Source of the DNA: Chamaea fasciata
Taxonomy: Eukaryota > Chordata > Aves > Passeriformes > Sylviidae
NCBI GenBank assembly: GCA_029207755.1
Contig: JARCOQ010000004.1
Span: forward strand, 43,184,305-43,248,304
DNA length: 64,000 bases
Reading direction: 5' to 3'
The notes under the pieces are model-generated. The model saw only the letters and a list, made by a program, of their open reading frames with translations. It was not told the origin of the DNA and ran no database searches. The translations under genes and the position numbers were made by a program. Below are positions 49,561 through 62,189 of this stretch, one piece after another. The stretch's first letter is position 1, and the number at the start of each line of letters is the position of its first letter.

Positions 49561-49649
49561 ACTCAGAAAAACACTGTCAGGTTATGGTGATGAAACTTTA
49601 ATCATGTTAATAGTTTTACCGTAGCATAATATGGCATCACTTAAAGCCA

Positions 49650-50335
49650 ATGGCACAGATACTGGTACAAATGGGGGCCCTGGTAGATGTCATGTTGAAC
49701 ATGAGCCTGCAGTGCCCTGGCAGCCAGGAGGACCAACCCTGTCCTAGGGGGCGTCAGGCACAGCATCACAGCCAGACAAGGGAGGGGATTGTCCTGCTCT
49801 GCTCTGCAGTGGGGCAGCCTCACCTCAAGTGCTGGAGGCAGTTTTGGGTGCCACAATACAAAAAAGACGTTGAGCTGTTAGTGTCCAAAGGAGGGCCATG
49901 AGGATGGTGAAGGACCTTGAGGGAAGCCATGTGAGAAGTGGTTGAGGTCACTTGGTCTGTTCAGCCTGGAGGAGTCTGAGGGGAGACCTCACTCCAGTTG
50001 CAACTTCTTTTTGAGGGGAAGAGGAGGGGCAGGCACTGCTCTGTTCTCTGTGGTGACCAGTGACAGGACCTGAGGGAATGGCCTGAAGTTATGTCTGGAG
50101 AGATTTAGGCTGGATGTCAAAACAATTCTTCACTCAGAGGGTGTTTGGGCACTGGAACAGCTCCCCAGGGGAGTGGTCACAGCACCAGCCTGACAGAGTT
50201 CAAGAAGCGTTTGGACAGTGCTGTCAGGCTCATGGTGTGACCCTTGGGGTGGTCTGCACAAGACCAGGAGCTAAATGCAATGATCTAAATGCGTGGCTTC
50301 CTACTGACTCAGCATATTCTGTGAGCTTATGAATT
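49650..50335 (+). mobile_element. CR1 LINE, 5'-truncated fragment (end of ORF2 plus 3' UTR)
   Basis: Seen: text matching the remembered CR1 3' region in order. It begins with CACCTCAAGTGCTGGAGGCA and TTTTGGGTGCC, then AAAAGACGTTGAGCTGTTAG, AGGAGGGCCATGAGGATGGT, CTGTTCAGCCTGGAGGAG and GGGAGACCTCACTCCAG. After that come GGCTGGATGTCAAAACAATT (CR1-like UTR) and TTCACTCAGAGGGTGTTTGG, GGGAGTGGTCACAGCACCAG, AAGAAGCGTTTGGACAGTGC and a degenerate end ACTCAGCATATTCTGTGAGC. CR1 is the dominant avian LINE and is usually 5'-truncated. The frame is broken and the 3' terminal repeat has decayed, so this copy is old and inactive. It lies in plus orientation, outside the gene. The 5' boundary is uncertain by about 50 bases. 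Confidence 0.9.
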
Positions 50336-53300
50336 TGGTCTTGACTAAAGCTGGTGTTAAACATGGGGAAACACATGTAGTTTGGTGAACTACAGGCATG
50401 CAAGATCCTTTCAGTTGACTTTTAACTTGCAATAATAAAAATTTTTGGGAGCAATGACAAAAAGATGAGACAAAAAAAATGACAAGAAAAGAGAGTCCAG
50501 CACTTCTTTTTATGTTGTCTTTTGGATTTCTTTTGGTAAGTTTTCTTAACTTTTATTTTCTACAAAGCGTTTAAAAAAAAAACTGAGAAGGTATTTATTT
50601 GTCATAAATACTCTTTTAGAATATGAAGCAGAAGCCAAAATTTTACAGACACCTAGTAGAAGAACTGTTAGATAGACAGGCAGTATGGAGAAGAACAAGA
50701 TCAAATGTCATGCATGACATCTGTGGTAAAACAATAAAAATCACTGAATCCCTAGAGTATGAGTTTGGAGAGAGTATAAGAAATCCAAATCCTTGTCCCT
50801 GCCATTGGAGGAAACCTTGCAATAAGTATTTTAGGAGGTTCAAAGTATATATATTCTACATACTACTGAAACTTCAAAGGCCACAGAATTCATTCCAAAG
50901 TCCTATGGCAAATATGTGACATATATAAAAACATTAAAAGACACAGTTATAGTATGTCCAAGGAGGGCAGCAGACTTTTTATCTAATGTTGTAAGCCTCT
51001 GGAACAGAGAGGAACCTCACACACGACCACTGGAAAAAGATTAATTCCATGGAAGAACATGAAAAATATATGCCAATTAGATCTCAATAAGGATTGTTTC
51101 CAGACATCAGTTTGGCATAAAGTTGTAGCAAGCACACATGACACAGATGTCTCATAAATATCATTGCTGCTAGCGGCATCTCTTGCCTTCAGCTGTGACC
51201 AATGCCTCTGATGAGCCACAAGAGGAATGTTGTTCTCTAAGTGCAGGGAAACATTAAATTTTCCCACTGCTTTCTGTGCTGGTCTACTACAAAAAGCCCA
51301 CTCTTACTGAGTGAAGGTTCATAAAGAAGGAGATTAAAAAATACTACAGTGTCTGAACCCTTGCAGAAAATGGTAGGCATCCTTTTCCAGAGAGATTTTG
51401 ACAAGATGAGATGCCACTTACCTCTCCTGTAGAATACAGTCTTTCTCTTGAGGACCCTGAGGTAGGAATATTGCTCCTGCTGATCACAGAAGTCACGCAG
51501 GCAGTGAACTTTCCAGGCAGAGAAGGATTACCTTCAATGCACAGTCCATTCATCCCCAGCTGGGAGCATTTTCTGTGTTTGGATGAGTCGGTGGTGTGAG
51601 ATGATGTTTCATATGCTTCTGTGACCCTGTACTGCTGTATAAGGACACAACCATATATAGTTACAGTTATGGCAAGCCCAGATTTTGGATGTTTGCTGTA
51701 TGAAAAAACTTTCTGTTATCATTGGAAAAAAAAGCATTTGGTGTTGAAGGCCATCACTAAGCCATTGCAGAATGGCAAAATAATGTTAATCTGCTTCCTT
51801 TAATTTTATAGTTCAGCAGTTTAGTTCCCATTTACGTTGCTGAATTGCCGAGTTTCCTATTTTTTTAAAAACATGAATCTAGTCTTTTTGACATGTCAAT
51901 ATATTCTCAAGACAGAAATAACTGACTGTAAACTTCATGTCACAACAGGGTTTTCTCCTCAGGGTTTTGAGTGGAAATTATTTGTCCTTCAATTATCCTT
52001 TTATGATTTTTTTGTGTGACATAAAAAATTCAAACAAATGTTTAATGGAAGTTTACAAGAATGGACAAAGGAATTCTAACTGTCCACCATGTAGAACATA
52101 AAGGCATAGTGTAAAATGCATCTTTTACACTTCCAGCAACATCAGCACAAAATGTGAAGCTTTATGACACGAATGTATGTGCACATATAAAAAGAAGCGA
52201 AAGTAAGAAAGGACAATTCATATGAAATTCTATTTGATTGTTAACTTTTCTATCTGAAAATACTTCAGCATTTTACTACCTGTTTATTAAAAATCTTAGA
52301 AGCCAAATTTCAGTCACATAAGAATACATTAATGCATTTTTTAAATATATCAATGAGTAAAAAAGGGGGGAAATCATTCCTACAATCTAAAAAGGAATTT
52401 AGTTGCTTTATTTAGGACTTCTTAAAAATGGGCTAAATGAAAGAGACAGCTACAAAGCCTTAAATATAGATGAACTGACAAGAACATAGGAGGTAAAAAT
52501 CTCAAATTGTTCTGAAAGCTTGTTGTAACACTGCTAACATATTTTGTTACAGTGCTCTCTTAGTCCTTCACCAAATGTCTAATTTCAGATCCACTGCACA
52601 TGCTTTCCTTGCAGGGTTTAATGTACGTGATTAATCTTGACTTGGCTTAATATTCCTAGGAATGTGGCAATGACCTCAGCTGAACACTGGCAAAGTGATT
52701 AATGTTACATGAACTGGGATATTTTTTACTCACTATCCTGAATAAACACAGACATGCTGTATTCTGTTACAGACCTTTGCTCAATTGAAAATGTACTGTG
52801 GTTTCAAAGAGTAATGTTTCAGATGCAATAAACAACCTTAGAGGAAACATGGCTCTTGTTAAAGAAAATGCTGTTTCAGGCTAAAGTCCCAGTGATCATA
52901 AAAGATATATGATGCAATAAACAAAATGAACCACAGGCAAGACAGGTCCATTCGATGACTAACCTCTGATTGAATTTTCCAACACTCTTTGACATTCTGT
53001 GAGATAAACTATTCAGAAAAGGTCCCTATTAAATATAAGGTTGTAATTTATTTTTTTATTTTTATGGTGAGGTGTAAGAACTGTGTGAATGTATCCTATA
53101 GGTTGTTTGTGGTTTTGAATATTTTATGATATGAGAAGACAGGCAAAGAGTTGCTATGATTGTCAAATGTCTTAAATCAAGTAGAGAAAATGCAATAAAA
53201 CACAGTTTCCATGGCAACACATTGTAACCTAGTACCTCTGGATTATGAACCAGCTCACATCTATGATCATTATTTGTTGACAAACATAAATTGAGCCTAA

Positions 53301-54522
53301 AAGCATAAATTTCTCAGATTAAACTGAAAGCTTGAGCTCAGTAATGATAATATTTAAATATTTCCAAGGTAGTGGCAGCAAATCAAGACTAGTTATGTTG
53401 TCATTTGCATAATGTTAATAAGCTAGATGAAAATGCTTTTATTTCCAAGCCTTTCAGGAAAGATGTAATAAACATCTCCAAACCTGCAGATTGTAACCGT
53501 TGTCTGTTGTGGTCTGCTGAAGGAATACAATAGGACCAGTAATACTGAATGATACGCAAGACTTTGCAATTAAGTACTTTAATTCTGAGTTGCAGTTGTT
53601 TGACAAAAACCAGGAGAAAGAGAAAAAGGAACAAATATTTGAACACCTGATTGCTAGCACCATCTCCTCTTCTTTGCAGTGTTTTCTCTGTTGCCCATTG
53701 GACATTTTTATAGGTCACCATGACACACTAAAGCAGAAAAAAGGAAATTAACTTTGTTGGCAGAATTTATGTACGTCTTTCATCACCATGTACTTTTCAA
53801 AAGCATAAAGGTGATCACTTTGTTTGTTTTTCACAACTCAGTAAGAACTGACCAAAACAAAAGGGTAATGAATCTTGTTTCTGTGTGCTCCTCACTCTTA
53901 CTGCTCTTACACACAATCACCTGAGAGCCTGGAGTTGCAGGTCTCCATTCTCAGAGACTCCAACAGACAGCGCAGGAAGCTCAACCCCAGGAATGCTGGA
54001 CCTATTGTACAATCTCTACAAAGCTGCTCAGCAGCCCTGCAGGTCCCTGAAGTTGCCTAGGCAGCAACAATCAGACACAAAGCAACAGAGTGTTCCCCAC
54101 GCACTGGAAGTCTGATCCTTCCACCTCACTGTGCAGTCACAGAAACCGTATTATTTGAGATTGTCCCGTTTCCACAGGTGATCCACTTCGTTAGTCTGTG
54201 GCTTTGCTCCAAGCAGGTTCACTGTTTTAGAAACCTTCCGGTGATTTACGAATGGGCAGGAATGGATGTTCATCTTCCTTGCTGAATCAAAATCATTGTG
54301 GTTCAGAGGCTTTGGCATAACTTTATAGAAGATTCTGTGTCTCATTGCCTTTATGTTGTTGATCTTAATTTAGGGAAGAGACTTAATAATATAGATCCTA
54401 AACACAGATCTTTGCTTGCATGAACTTGGGATCTTAGCAGTTTGTGTAAACTTAGTGGTTTGTGCAAACAAAATTAATTGTTCTGCTTTGCACTAAAAAC
54501 TAGACAGGTCTGACCAGCACTA

Positions 54523-54561
54523 AACGGCCAATTCAATAAGTAACGGCCAATTTAATAAGTA
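54523..54561 (+). repeat. 19-base tandem duplication
   Basis: AACGGCCAATTCAATAAGT is followed directly by AACGGCCAATTTAATAAGT, with one base different. CCAAT-type cores are duplicated with it. Confidence 0.85.
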
Positions 54562-55626
54562 CCTGCGGCAGCTTTGGGACCAATGGAAGCATATAGCCAC
54601 TTACAGCTTTAAAGTCTAGTTATGTGAATGAATAAATCCTTCTTAAAATGCAGATTTTTTTTTCCTGGCTACCTGACAACTTTCTAAACATTCCTACAAC
54701 ACTTTGTAACAACCTCTTACCAGTTGCAGAAAGGAGTGACTCACAGAGGTTTTCCTAGCAGAACACACCTACTGGGTCTTCATCTTCACAGGCATTGTCA
54801 GGTAAATATCCACTTGAAGACCTTTAAAAATAAAAGCTACTTGGGCTTCTTTATGTATGACAATTGCTGTGACATATCTTAATGTGTGTAAATTATGCAG
54901 CAGGGACTCTAACTCTGTCATTACGCTTTACAGCTTTTGACATTTTCTATGGCTTAGGGAAAAATGCAGAACTGGCTTTCATACAAATACTGGAGCTGGA
55001 GCTGGAATTTTATATTCTAAAGATCACAGACATTCCCAGACATTGTCTGGGTACCTGAAGGTCAGCACCAGTCGCTTAGGAGATTGAGGGAAGGTTGAAG
55101 TATGAAAGCTAGTTGCACCTATTTTTGGAAAATTTTGTGTGGACCCAAGGTTATTAGTTTATTGATTCACTAAATGATGTATTGTGCTTGAAAAGAATCT
55201 TCAGTACAAAGGGAACAAAATGATATTTAAAAATCAGAAGCATGTAGTTCTTGTCACTTTTCAGTTGCCTACCATAAATAAACTCCATGAGGGAATAAAG
55301 AATTAGCAATTAATCATTGTCATACACCAGCGTAGGCACAGCCAGAGCATGACTTTTTCTTCTTTAATGAAATTCAATGGCACCAGTAGAAGTCAGTGGA
55401 AAAGTAAAATCTCTTCAGAGCACACTCTACTTGAAGCAGAATCTTTTCCTCCCAATGTCCCTGTAATCTGAACACATTGCCCATATCTTTTACAATGACT
55501 TTTATTCTAAAGTTTTCGACTCTGGAATAAGGATCCTGCTTGGATTGTTCATCCTGTATGAGTATCTACCTTAGGTTCTAGATGCTAGCTGTTCTTAGCT
55601 TGGCACTTCTGCATTAAATAATGTCT

Positions 55627-55691
55627 GAGATGAGCCCTCTTGCTCTGTGTTGTGTGTTGAGATGAGCCCTCTTGCTCTGTGTTGTGTGTTG
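55627..55691 (+). repeat. 32-base perfect tandem duplication
   Basis: A 32-base unit starting GAGATGAGCCCTCTTGCTCT and ending TGTGTGTT occurs twice in a row without mismatch. Identity suggests recent origin or an assembly artefact. Confidence 0.9.
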
Positions 55692-56332
55692 GATCTTAGA
55701 CCTTCACCTGTCTTGCATATTGTATCTTCTCTGTGGTTTGCTAACGATAAGGTGACTTTGAATGTGATCAAAGCTAGAATTTTTTAATATAATCTGGATT
55801 CTGAATGTAATTTCTCAAGTGTATTTCTATATGAATGAGTAACCCCGTAACTCTGTATGCTGTATTTTTCAAGACAGAGCTAAATGTTCAAGCACTATAG
55901 TGATGGACAAAGTGTAAAAAACTCATTCAGCTGAGATAGCTGTATTTTTTTCTCAATTAAGCTACTAAGAAAAGAGTTATTAAGAAAAGTAACTAGAGTG
56001 CTGAACTTGATAGCATCAAGTGTAGTCTTTCTTCAGAGAGGACTAGAGTGTTGTAATTTTAAGGTGATTCTTGGGATATATTAGTTGAGGGAGATGCTTG
56101 TGATTTCAGTGACAGGATCAAGCATTCTTTAATGCTCAACAGGCTTTGCAATCTCAAAGTTCAGTTTTAGTGTCAGTGGCCGAAACATCTCTCAGTGATC
56201 TGGTGCTCCTTTTGGAGAGGCTGTTTTGGCAGATGCCATAGTTACTTGTCTTGTTTTACATCTAGATTTGCTTTTTCTATGGTGTTGTAAATTCTGCTTG
56301 TTTTCAGCAGCAATGTTTTCCTGGGCCTGTTG

Positions 56333-56426
56333 CTTTTTTTTTTTTTTTTTTCCTTTTTTTTTTTTTGGCCTTTTTTTTTTTTTGGCCTTTTTTTTTTTGG
56401 CCTTTTTTTTTTTTTTTTTTTTTTTT
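56333..56426 (+). repeat. T-rich tract with periodic GGCC
   Basis: About 94 bases of T broken by CC once and GGCC three times at roughly 14-19 base spacing. The minus-strand frame reads it as a Lys-rich run, an artefact. Confidence 0.9.
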
Positions 56427-57349
56427 AAATTCTGGGTTCTAATTGTAACTTCCTCAAAGTCAGTAGAGTTATCTGGAAGTAAAAGCAGAAGAGCGTAATT
56501 GTGAATTGGAAAAGCACAGGAACATCTATTTCGCTCATTAAATTCCCAATTAAACACATCGTTGGTCCAAATCATTTGCAAAGACCAGTGCAAGGTCAAG
56601 TAGTTTATGTCACTTAGGCCGAATAGTTTATAGTTGGCATATCTGTCCAGCTGAACAGATGATACTCAAATAGGAAATATCTAAGAATTTTAAGGGGTCC
56701 AAGGAAAATCCACAGGAATGCTTTAGGCTGAAGAAACTGTTTAAGGTTTGGCACATAATACATGTTTAGAGACTGTTTCCTTTGCCTTGCTTTGCCTTCC
56801 CTTCCATTTCCTTCCATTCTTTCCCTTACCTCTGCACCTTTTTTTTTTTTTTCTTTTTCTCCCTCTTTTTACTCCCTCCTTTTCTTTCAAACTACTTATA
56901 TAATACTATGGATATTCATAATACTTTAATATATCATGGCTTATATGCTCACAGTTCTGTGCTAAAATCACAATGAAATTTGTAATGCAGAGTTAGTGAA
57001 TATGTGACATATCCACTTTCTGCGTTAGCTATTGTGTTTGAATGGTGTAGCTCACTGAGTTCGCTGAGATTTGCACAGACAAAACCAAATTAGGAGTTGA
57101 GTTAATCCAAATGAAATTACATCATACATGAGTTTAAAATTGGACCTCCTGCATCTTGGCGATTAACACCTGTCTCTTTGATTCAAGAGTAGCTTCATCT
57201 ACATTACAAAGTATTTCAGCTAGAAGGGATAATCTATGTGGAGTTACAGAAGCTTAGAAGTAATAATGCAACATAAAACTCCAGGGTGTTTGTACTGCTG
57301 CTTTGTCCAAGAGACACTAGTAGGGATGAATTTACTAATGGTAAATTCA

Positions 57350-57630
57350 TGGGGTTTTGCGGGGTACTTTAACATGCTGCAGCTTCGCATTGCAGCCTTT
57401 TGTTGGCCACTGTGCCCCTTTGCAGAGGCTGCAGGAGGGCCCACAAGTGTATTGCTAAGCAGCCTGGAGGATTGTCCTTGGCTGCAACACGAACCCCTGC
57501 GGTACGGCCGTGACCTCCCAGCTGGAGTCAAGGCACCACCTCTTGAGCACCAACGAGTCTGGCAGGGCAGCTCATGCACTGCTGCTCACAGCATAGCTGC
57601 CGAGCCCCAGGGGCACAGTAGCAGCTGACA
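57350..57630. other. GC-rich patch of unknown nature
   Basis: A GC-rich island within AT-rich DNA, open for 130 codons on plus (57236-57628) and 111 on minus (57244-57579). Neither translation shows a known domain. The plus frame is Cys/Leu/Pro-rich with no repeated motif. It may be an old repeat fragment, a regulatory element or a decayed exon. I do not call a gene. Confidence 0.4.
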
Positions 57631-60600
57631 AAGCTGTTTGGAAGTCCTCCTGCCTTCACTAAAGGCTTATGACATTTGCACTTACTCTAATGCAAGTATG
57701 GCTATTGACTTGCATATAGTATGTTGCACTGGGACCAACATTTTTCTGGGGTTTTTTGATTTTTGCTTCATGCTTTACAGAGAATATTTTTTACTCTGTT
57801 CTAATTATTTTGCTCTTCTATTTGGTTTAGGAGGTAAATGATGTAGTTTTCTAGCTGCAAGCATAAGTTCTGTGTTCTCCAACTTCACAGACAGCCATAG
57901 TAGCTGTCATAGCCAATCCACAGAATTTAATTTTCTAAACTCACCTTTGAGGGAGTGAAAAAACCATAAAAACAAACATCAAACAACAAACCTTCCTACC
58001 TTAGGAAAAGAAATAAGACCAACCTAAAATTGAGATAGTTGAAATTATGATCTACTCAGATTAAGTGGGTGAATGAAAGGCTGCTCTACTGGCATGCCCT
58101 TATTCCACCTCTTCTTATCATTAGTAATTCTATTCCATTCTTATCTGATTATGCAGGGACATATTAACTTTCTGGCAAATGAATATGCTGTGGAAAAAAC
58201 TCCCTCAAATGCAAATTAAACAGGAGTTGCTGATACTGAACACAAGGAAGCTTCTTGTACTCCTACCCGTCTGCTGACAAGGAGATGCTAGCCACCCTTC
58301 CTACAAAAATAAAAGCCATAATCTAGCAAATATTGCAGAAATTATGTCTTTCTCATCTCCTTGGATGAAATCTGATATTCAGTAAATCCTTAACATTCAC
58401 ACTTGTTACTTATCTGACATTATGCTTTTGAAATGCCACATTCCAACCTTTAAAATAAAGCAAAAAGCAAGAATTAGATTCCATGTTTGCATCAAGAACA
58501 GTTGTTGAGCCATAGACACACTTGGGACTCAGTGTTCCATGATTTTTCCAGGGGTTTGTTGATTTCAGGGGGCCAGGGGACTCCGGCTAGCCCAAACACT
58601 GGGAGCATAAACAGGAAAAAACCATAACTCATCAAAACTTATCAAAAAGCCACCACCACAGTTTATCCTCGCTCCCACATCAGATCAATGAGAACAGTAA
58701 AATTCAGGCATCTTGCAGGGTCTGACAGATAGGACAAGAACCAACATTTTAGTGTATTTTTCTGGGTTTTCACTCTTATCATCTTTATGAAGTTCACTAA
58801 CACCCCTTCTCTTGAGCTTTAAGGATAGAAAGTGTCATATGTGTAAGAAAAATGACAATCAAAATGAAGTGGAAAAACCACCTGAAAAGGTTACAGATAA
58901 TTCCAAATAGACTATACACCAAAATGCAAACACACACACTGGAAAATTACTTGTATCTTTTCAATTTTACTATTATTCAGCTTTTATTTTTGGACCAAGA
59001 CCAAATTTTTTTTTTTTTTTTTTTAATTCTACCAGTGATTTAATGGTGAACATACCACCCACAATATTTTTGAAAAATGAATCTTACTATTATTTGTTCA
59101 TAGGGTGAAGGTTCAGGGGGGCAGGAGAACATGTGATGTAACATGTATGCATTTCTAGGCTGAGTACCTACTAGGCCTGATTTGCAGGCAAAACAAGGAT
59201 CTGTGCCTCAAGCCAATGTGTGCAAAGCCCACTCAATATTCAGGAATATTTCGTTATGAAAGTACATGCAGGTCTTTATGTTCATAAGCCATTTGTGTTA
59301 AGCAGATACTCATATAGTAAAGAAATGCATCCATTGAGACTGCCAAACACCACTGAATATGTTCAGGTTCACAGTCAAAACTCCTATTTTGTATCTACAA
59401 TACAAAGCAGTTAGGTAACAAGCATGGAAGATGCAAAAAACACAGGGTACAAATGGCAGCTTGTGTTCTTTGAACTACTTTCAGGAAAAATAAGCTGATT
59501 TTCTGAGGTTCTATGTACACTGACTGAGTGAAAACAATTATTTACTATTTTATATATGTCATGTCATGTTACTCATACCTCTTTATTTTGTTATGTTTTA
59601 TCTAACATAGTTGTGTTTTACTTCATCCTTCAAATTAAAGCAATGAAGGCTAAGAACTGGCATAGTATGAACTTACAATTTATTTAATACTTTGACTTTC
59701 CATAGCTCAAATATCTCTGATACATTTGTTTCGTGGTGTTAGTTGGCCTAACCTTTTTCGATTTCTCCAAACAAAATAACTTTAGCTGCAGCAAGCTGTT
59801 TGCCAGGGATTTGAACTCTGTAAAGAATGGGGAAAAAAAGTCACTTAGCTCCTTAGTACATTGAAGAAAATATATTTACTCTCATTTGTGTGTTAGACTC
59901 CTGCTCACTTGGCTTCACTGGTGTTACTATGTCAATTCTGCCTGTGAAATATGCTCCCATTTCCTTCACTAATCCTGGCAACTGCTTCTTGAAATGTACA
60001 GGCCATTAATTAAAATAATAGCAAAAATAGTATTCAATATGAATGCCCTTTTCCTATAAGGTGAAGTGTTAATATAACAATATAAATACAGAATATAATC
60101 TGCATTTATTCAATGGAAAAACTATCGGAAGTATAGTAACTGTATGAAAGGATCCCCTGTATTTGCTCACTCAGGTTCTTTACACATAGTATTTTAAAGC
60201 ACGGCTTATTTCATTTTGACACAACACTATGGCTTTTCTTTTTCCAACAAAAGGAAGGAGAAAAGAACCAGACATACCATATAGCAATTCAGCTTGGTAC
60301 AAATAATAGAAGCCAGTATTTCAGGGTAGAGGACTTCAGCAGCTCTGAAAATGAGTGGAGGCCTAAGGGGAATAGTCAACTGAATAACAAGGCTGGGTGG
60401 TTATGAAATAAGGTTGAAGATATTTTTAGTAGGGTAGTTTGTATAGGAGCCCTGTGTTCAAGTAAGCTGTTGATATTCCAGAAAAAATGCAGAAGGAATT
60501 AGAAGACCAATTGAAAGACTGGAGAACAGGCCTCATTGTGTAAGTTTTTGGGTGTGCTGTCAGTTTTATTTATCATGGAGAAGTTGAATGAGAGCGTTGG

Positions 60601-62020
60601 TCATAGTGACAAATTCCTACAAGGAATCAGAAATTTGATAATATGGAGCTCCATTAGAGATATAACTGCATGGAATGTATTTGTGATAAACTTAGATGAC
60701 ATCAGTGCCGTCTTGATGGGCAGCATTCCTTCTAAAAATAAAGGTCATTAACTATTTTTACCATATGAGAAGACTTTTAGTAGCTTCTCCCTTGTTGGTC
60801 CAAATGCTCTGGCCCAAGCAATGGGGAGAATATATTCCCAGTTCTGGTCATGACTTACAACCAGTTTATCTTGCTTTCTTCCTCCAGGCTTCTTGGTCAG
60901 CAGCGCAGTGTCAGTGGGGTGCAGGGCTTCTCTTTCTGAGTAGCAGTGACCTGATAAAACCACCTTCTCAAGGCAGAAAGTGCCAGTGATCATTTGCTTT
61001 CAGATGCCTTGCTTTCTAGAATAGAGATGGGGAATGGCAAGGAGCAGTGCAGGGATTGCTAGCATATCCTGGCCCTGCTGCCACCAAGAGCAGCCATCAC
61101 CAATTCATTTTGTTTGAGTCAGTAGGCAGTCTTCAAGTCATGATGACATTGAAATACTGGTGACCCTGCTGGGATAAACTCAGCTTCTAAATGAAATGCC
61201 CATGTTATTTGAACATCTTTGTGAGACAGCTTCATTTAAAATGGGCTGTCTTCAAACTATCAGTGCCCTTCAAGAGCTCAACCTGAGTGTCCATATTATC
61301 TTCAGGTCAAATTACAAACCTCATTCAGTCAGTCATTGTGGCTATCTTAGGACAATGAAAGTTAGAGTTAGAGTAATAGGAAATAATTTCAAATAATATC
61401 TTATTACTTCTATGAATTCTGAGGTTTTGGTTTTCTGAAATATATGTAAATATAAAAACACGCACACATGGAAAGAGAGAATCTGTCAAAAATAACATTT
61501 AGAATGTTTTCCAGCCTTTTACAGCTCCAGAAATATTCTATGGAAGATTTTATGGTGAATGTTTTCCAATTTAGCATAGTTATAGCAACTGAATATTTGA
61601 TGTGTTTTCCTTGGAGGAAAACTGATCCTTTTTCAGTGGATCCTTATACAGCAACAGTCTGTCTATTCTTGTGAAAAATGTGAGTTGGGGCTTAGGTTTT
61701 TTGTTTTGTTTGTTGGCTTTTTAATTTTTACTTTTTTTTTATAATTTAATGAGTGCCACACTCCACTGCAAAAACATTATCACTGTACTCTTCTTTCTCC
61801 CTTACGTCTCTGCTCCTTTTCATTTCAGGTGGGTGATGTAAAGTCTTATTAATGAAGAAGCAATCTGTGATCGGCATCTGAGAGCTCTTTATACCCTGTG
61901 CTAACAATGTTTTGATATAGTCTCCCCACTCTCCCTCCGCCAGCTGGCTTCCCGTGTGTGGGGGAGCCCTTGCTGGCAGCCTGCCCAGCGAGCAGCACTC
62001 CTGAAGATTTCAGCCTCTCT
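57631..62020. other. Gene-free upstream DNA
   Basis: No coding segment and no recognisable repeat beyond short A/T-runs such as the T-run at 59009-59024. Scattered open frames of 60-80 codons have no family likeness. Confidence 0.55.
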
Positions 62021-62025
62021 CCAGG

Positions 62026-62081
62026 AGTTGCCTGCCTTCAGCATAATGGGCAACATTGAAAGCAGCAAGGCGTTCGGTCGG
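62026..62081 (+). other. Possible small 5' exon with start codon
   Basis: ATGGGC at 62046 has A at -3 and G at +4. It is preceded by TGCCTGCCTTCAG, an acceptor-like site ending at about 62041, and followed by GGCAAG/GTCAGA, a donor-like site at 62082. The peptide starts MGNIESSKAFGR, with Gly at position 2 as in N-myristoylated proteins. The frame stays open to 62189. I cannot tie it to a known gene, and such matches arise by chance. Confidence 0.15.
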
Positions 62082-62189
62082 CAAGGTCAGAGTGCCTTTC
62101 ATTCCTGCAATAATCAACCAGTGTATCTCTTCCTCAGACCTGGGGAGAGAGAAGATAGAGGTCAAAAGAGCAATTACATTTCACGTTGA

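Larger units (their letters stand above)
40261..49640. other. Gene-free upstream DNA
   Basis: No coding segment is supported. Contents are T- and A-runs (40855-40872, 41019-41033), the (AAAAG)n array, an A/C-rich tract (43275-43480), a T-run (45893-45920) and a TATG/TACA patch (46671-46702). A second A/C-rich tract lies at 49376-49560. The 100-codon frame at 44285-44587 has no family likeness. Confidence 0.6.
50336..57340. other. Gene-free upstream DNA
   Basis: No coding segment. Contents are two tandem duplications (54523-54561, 55627-55691), a T-rich/GGCC tract (56333-56426) and a pyrimidine tract (56770-56885). Open frames near 53875-54115 have no family likeness. Confidence 0.6.

Noticed and set aside
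56192..56599. 135-codon Lys-rich minus-strand frame
   Set aside because: The centre is translation of the T-rich/GGCC tract. The flanks show no family likeness.
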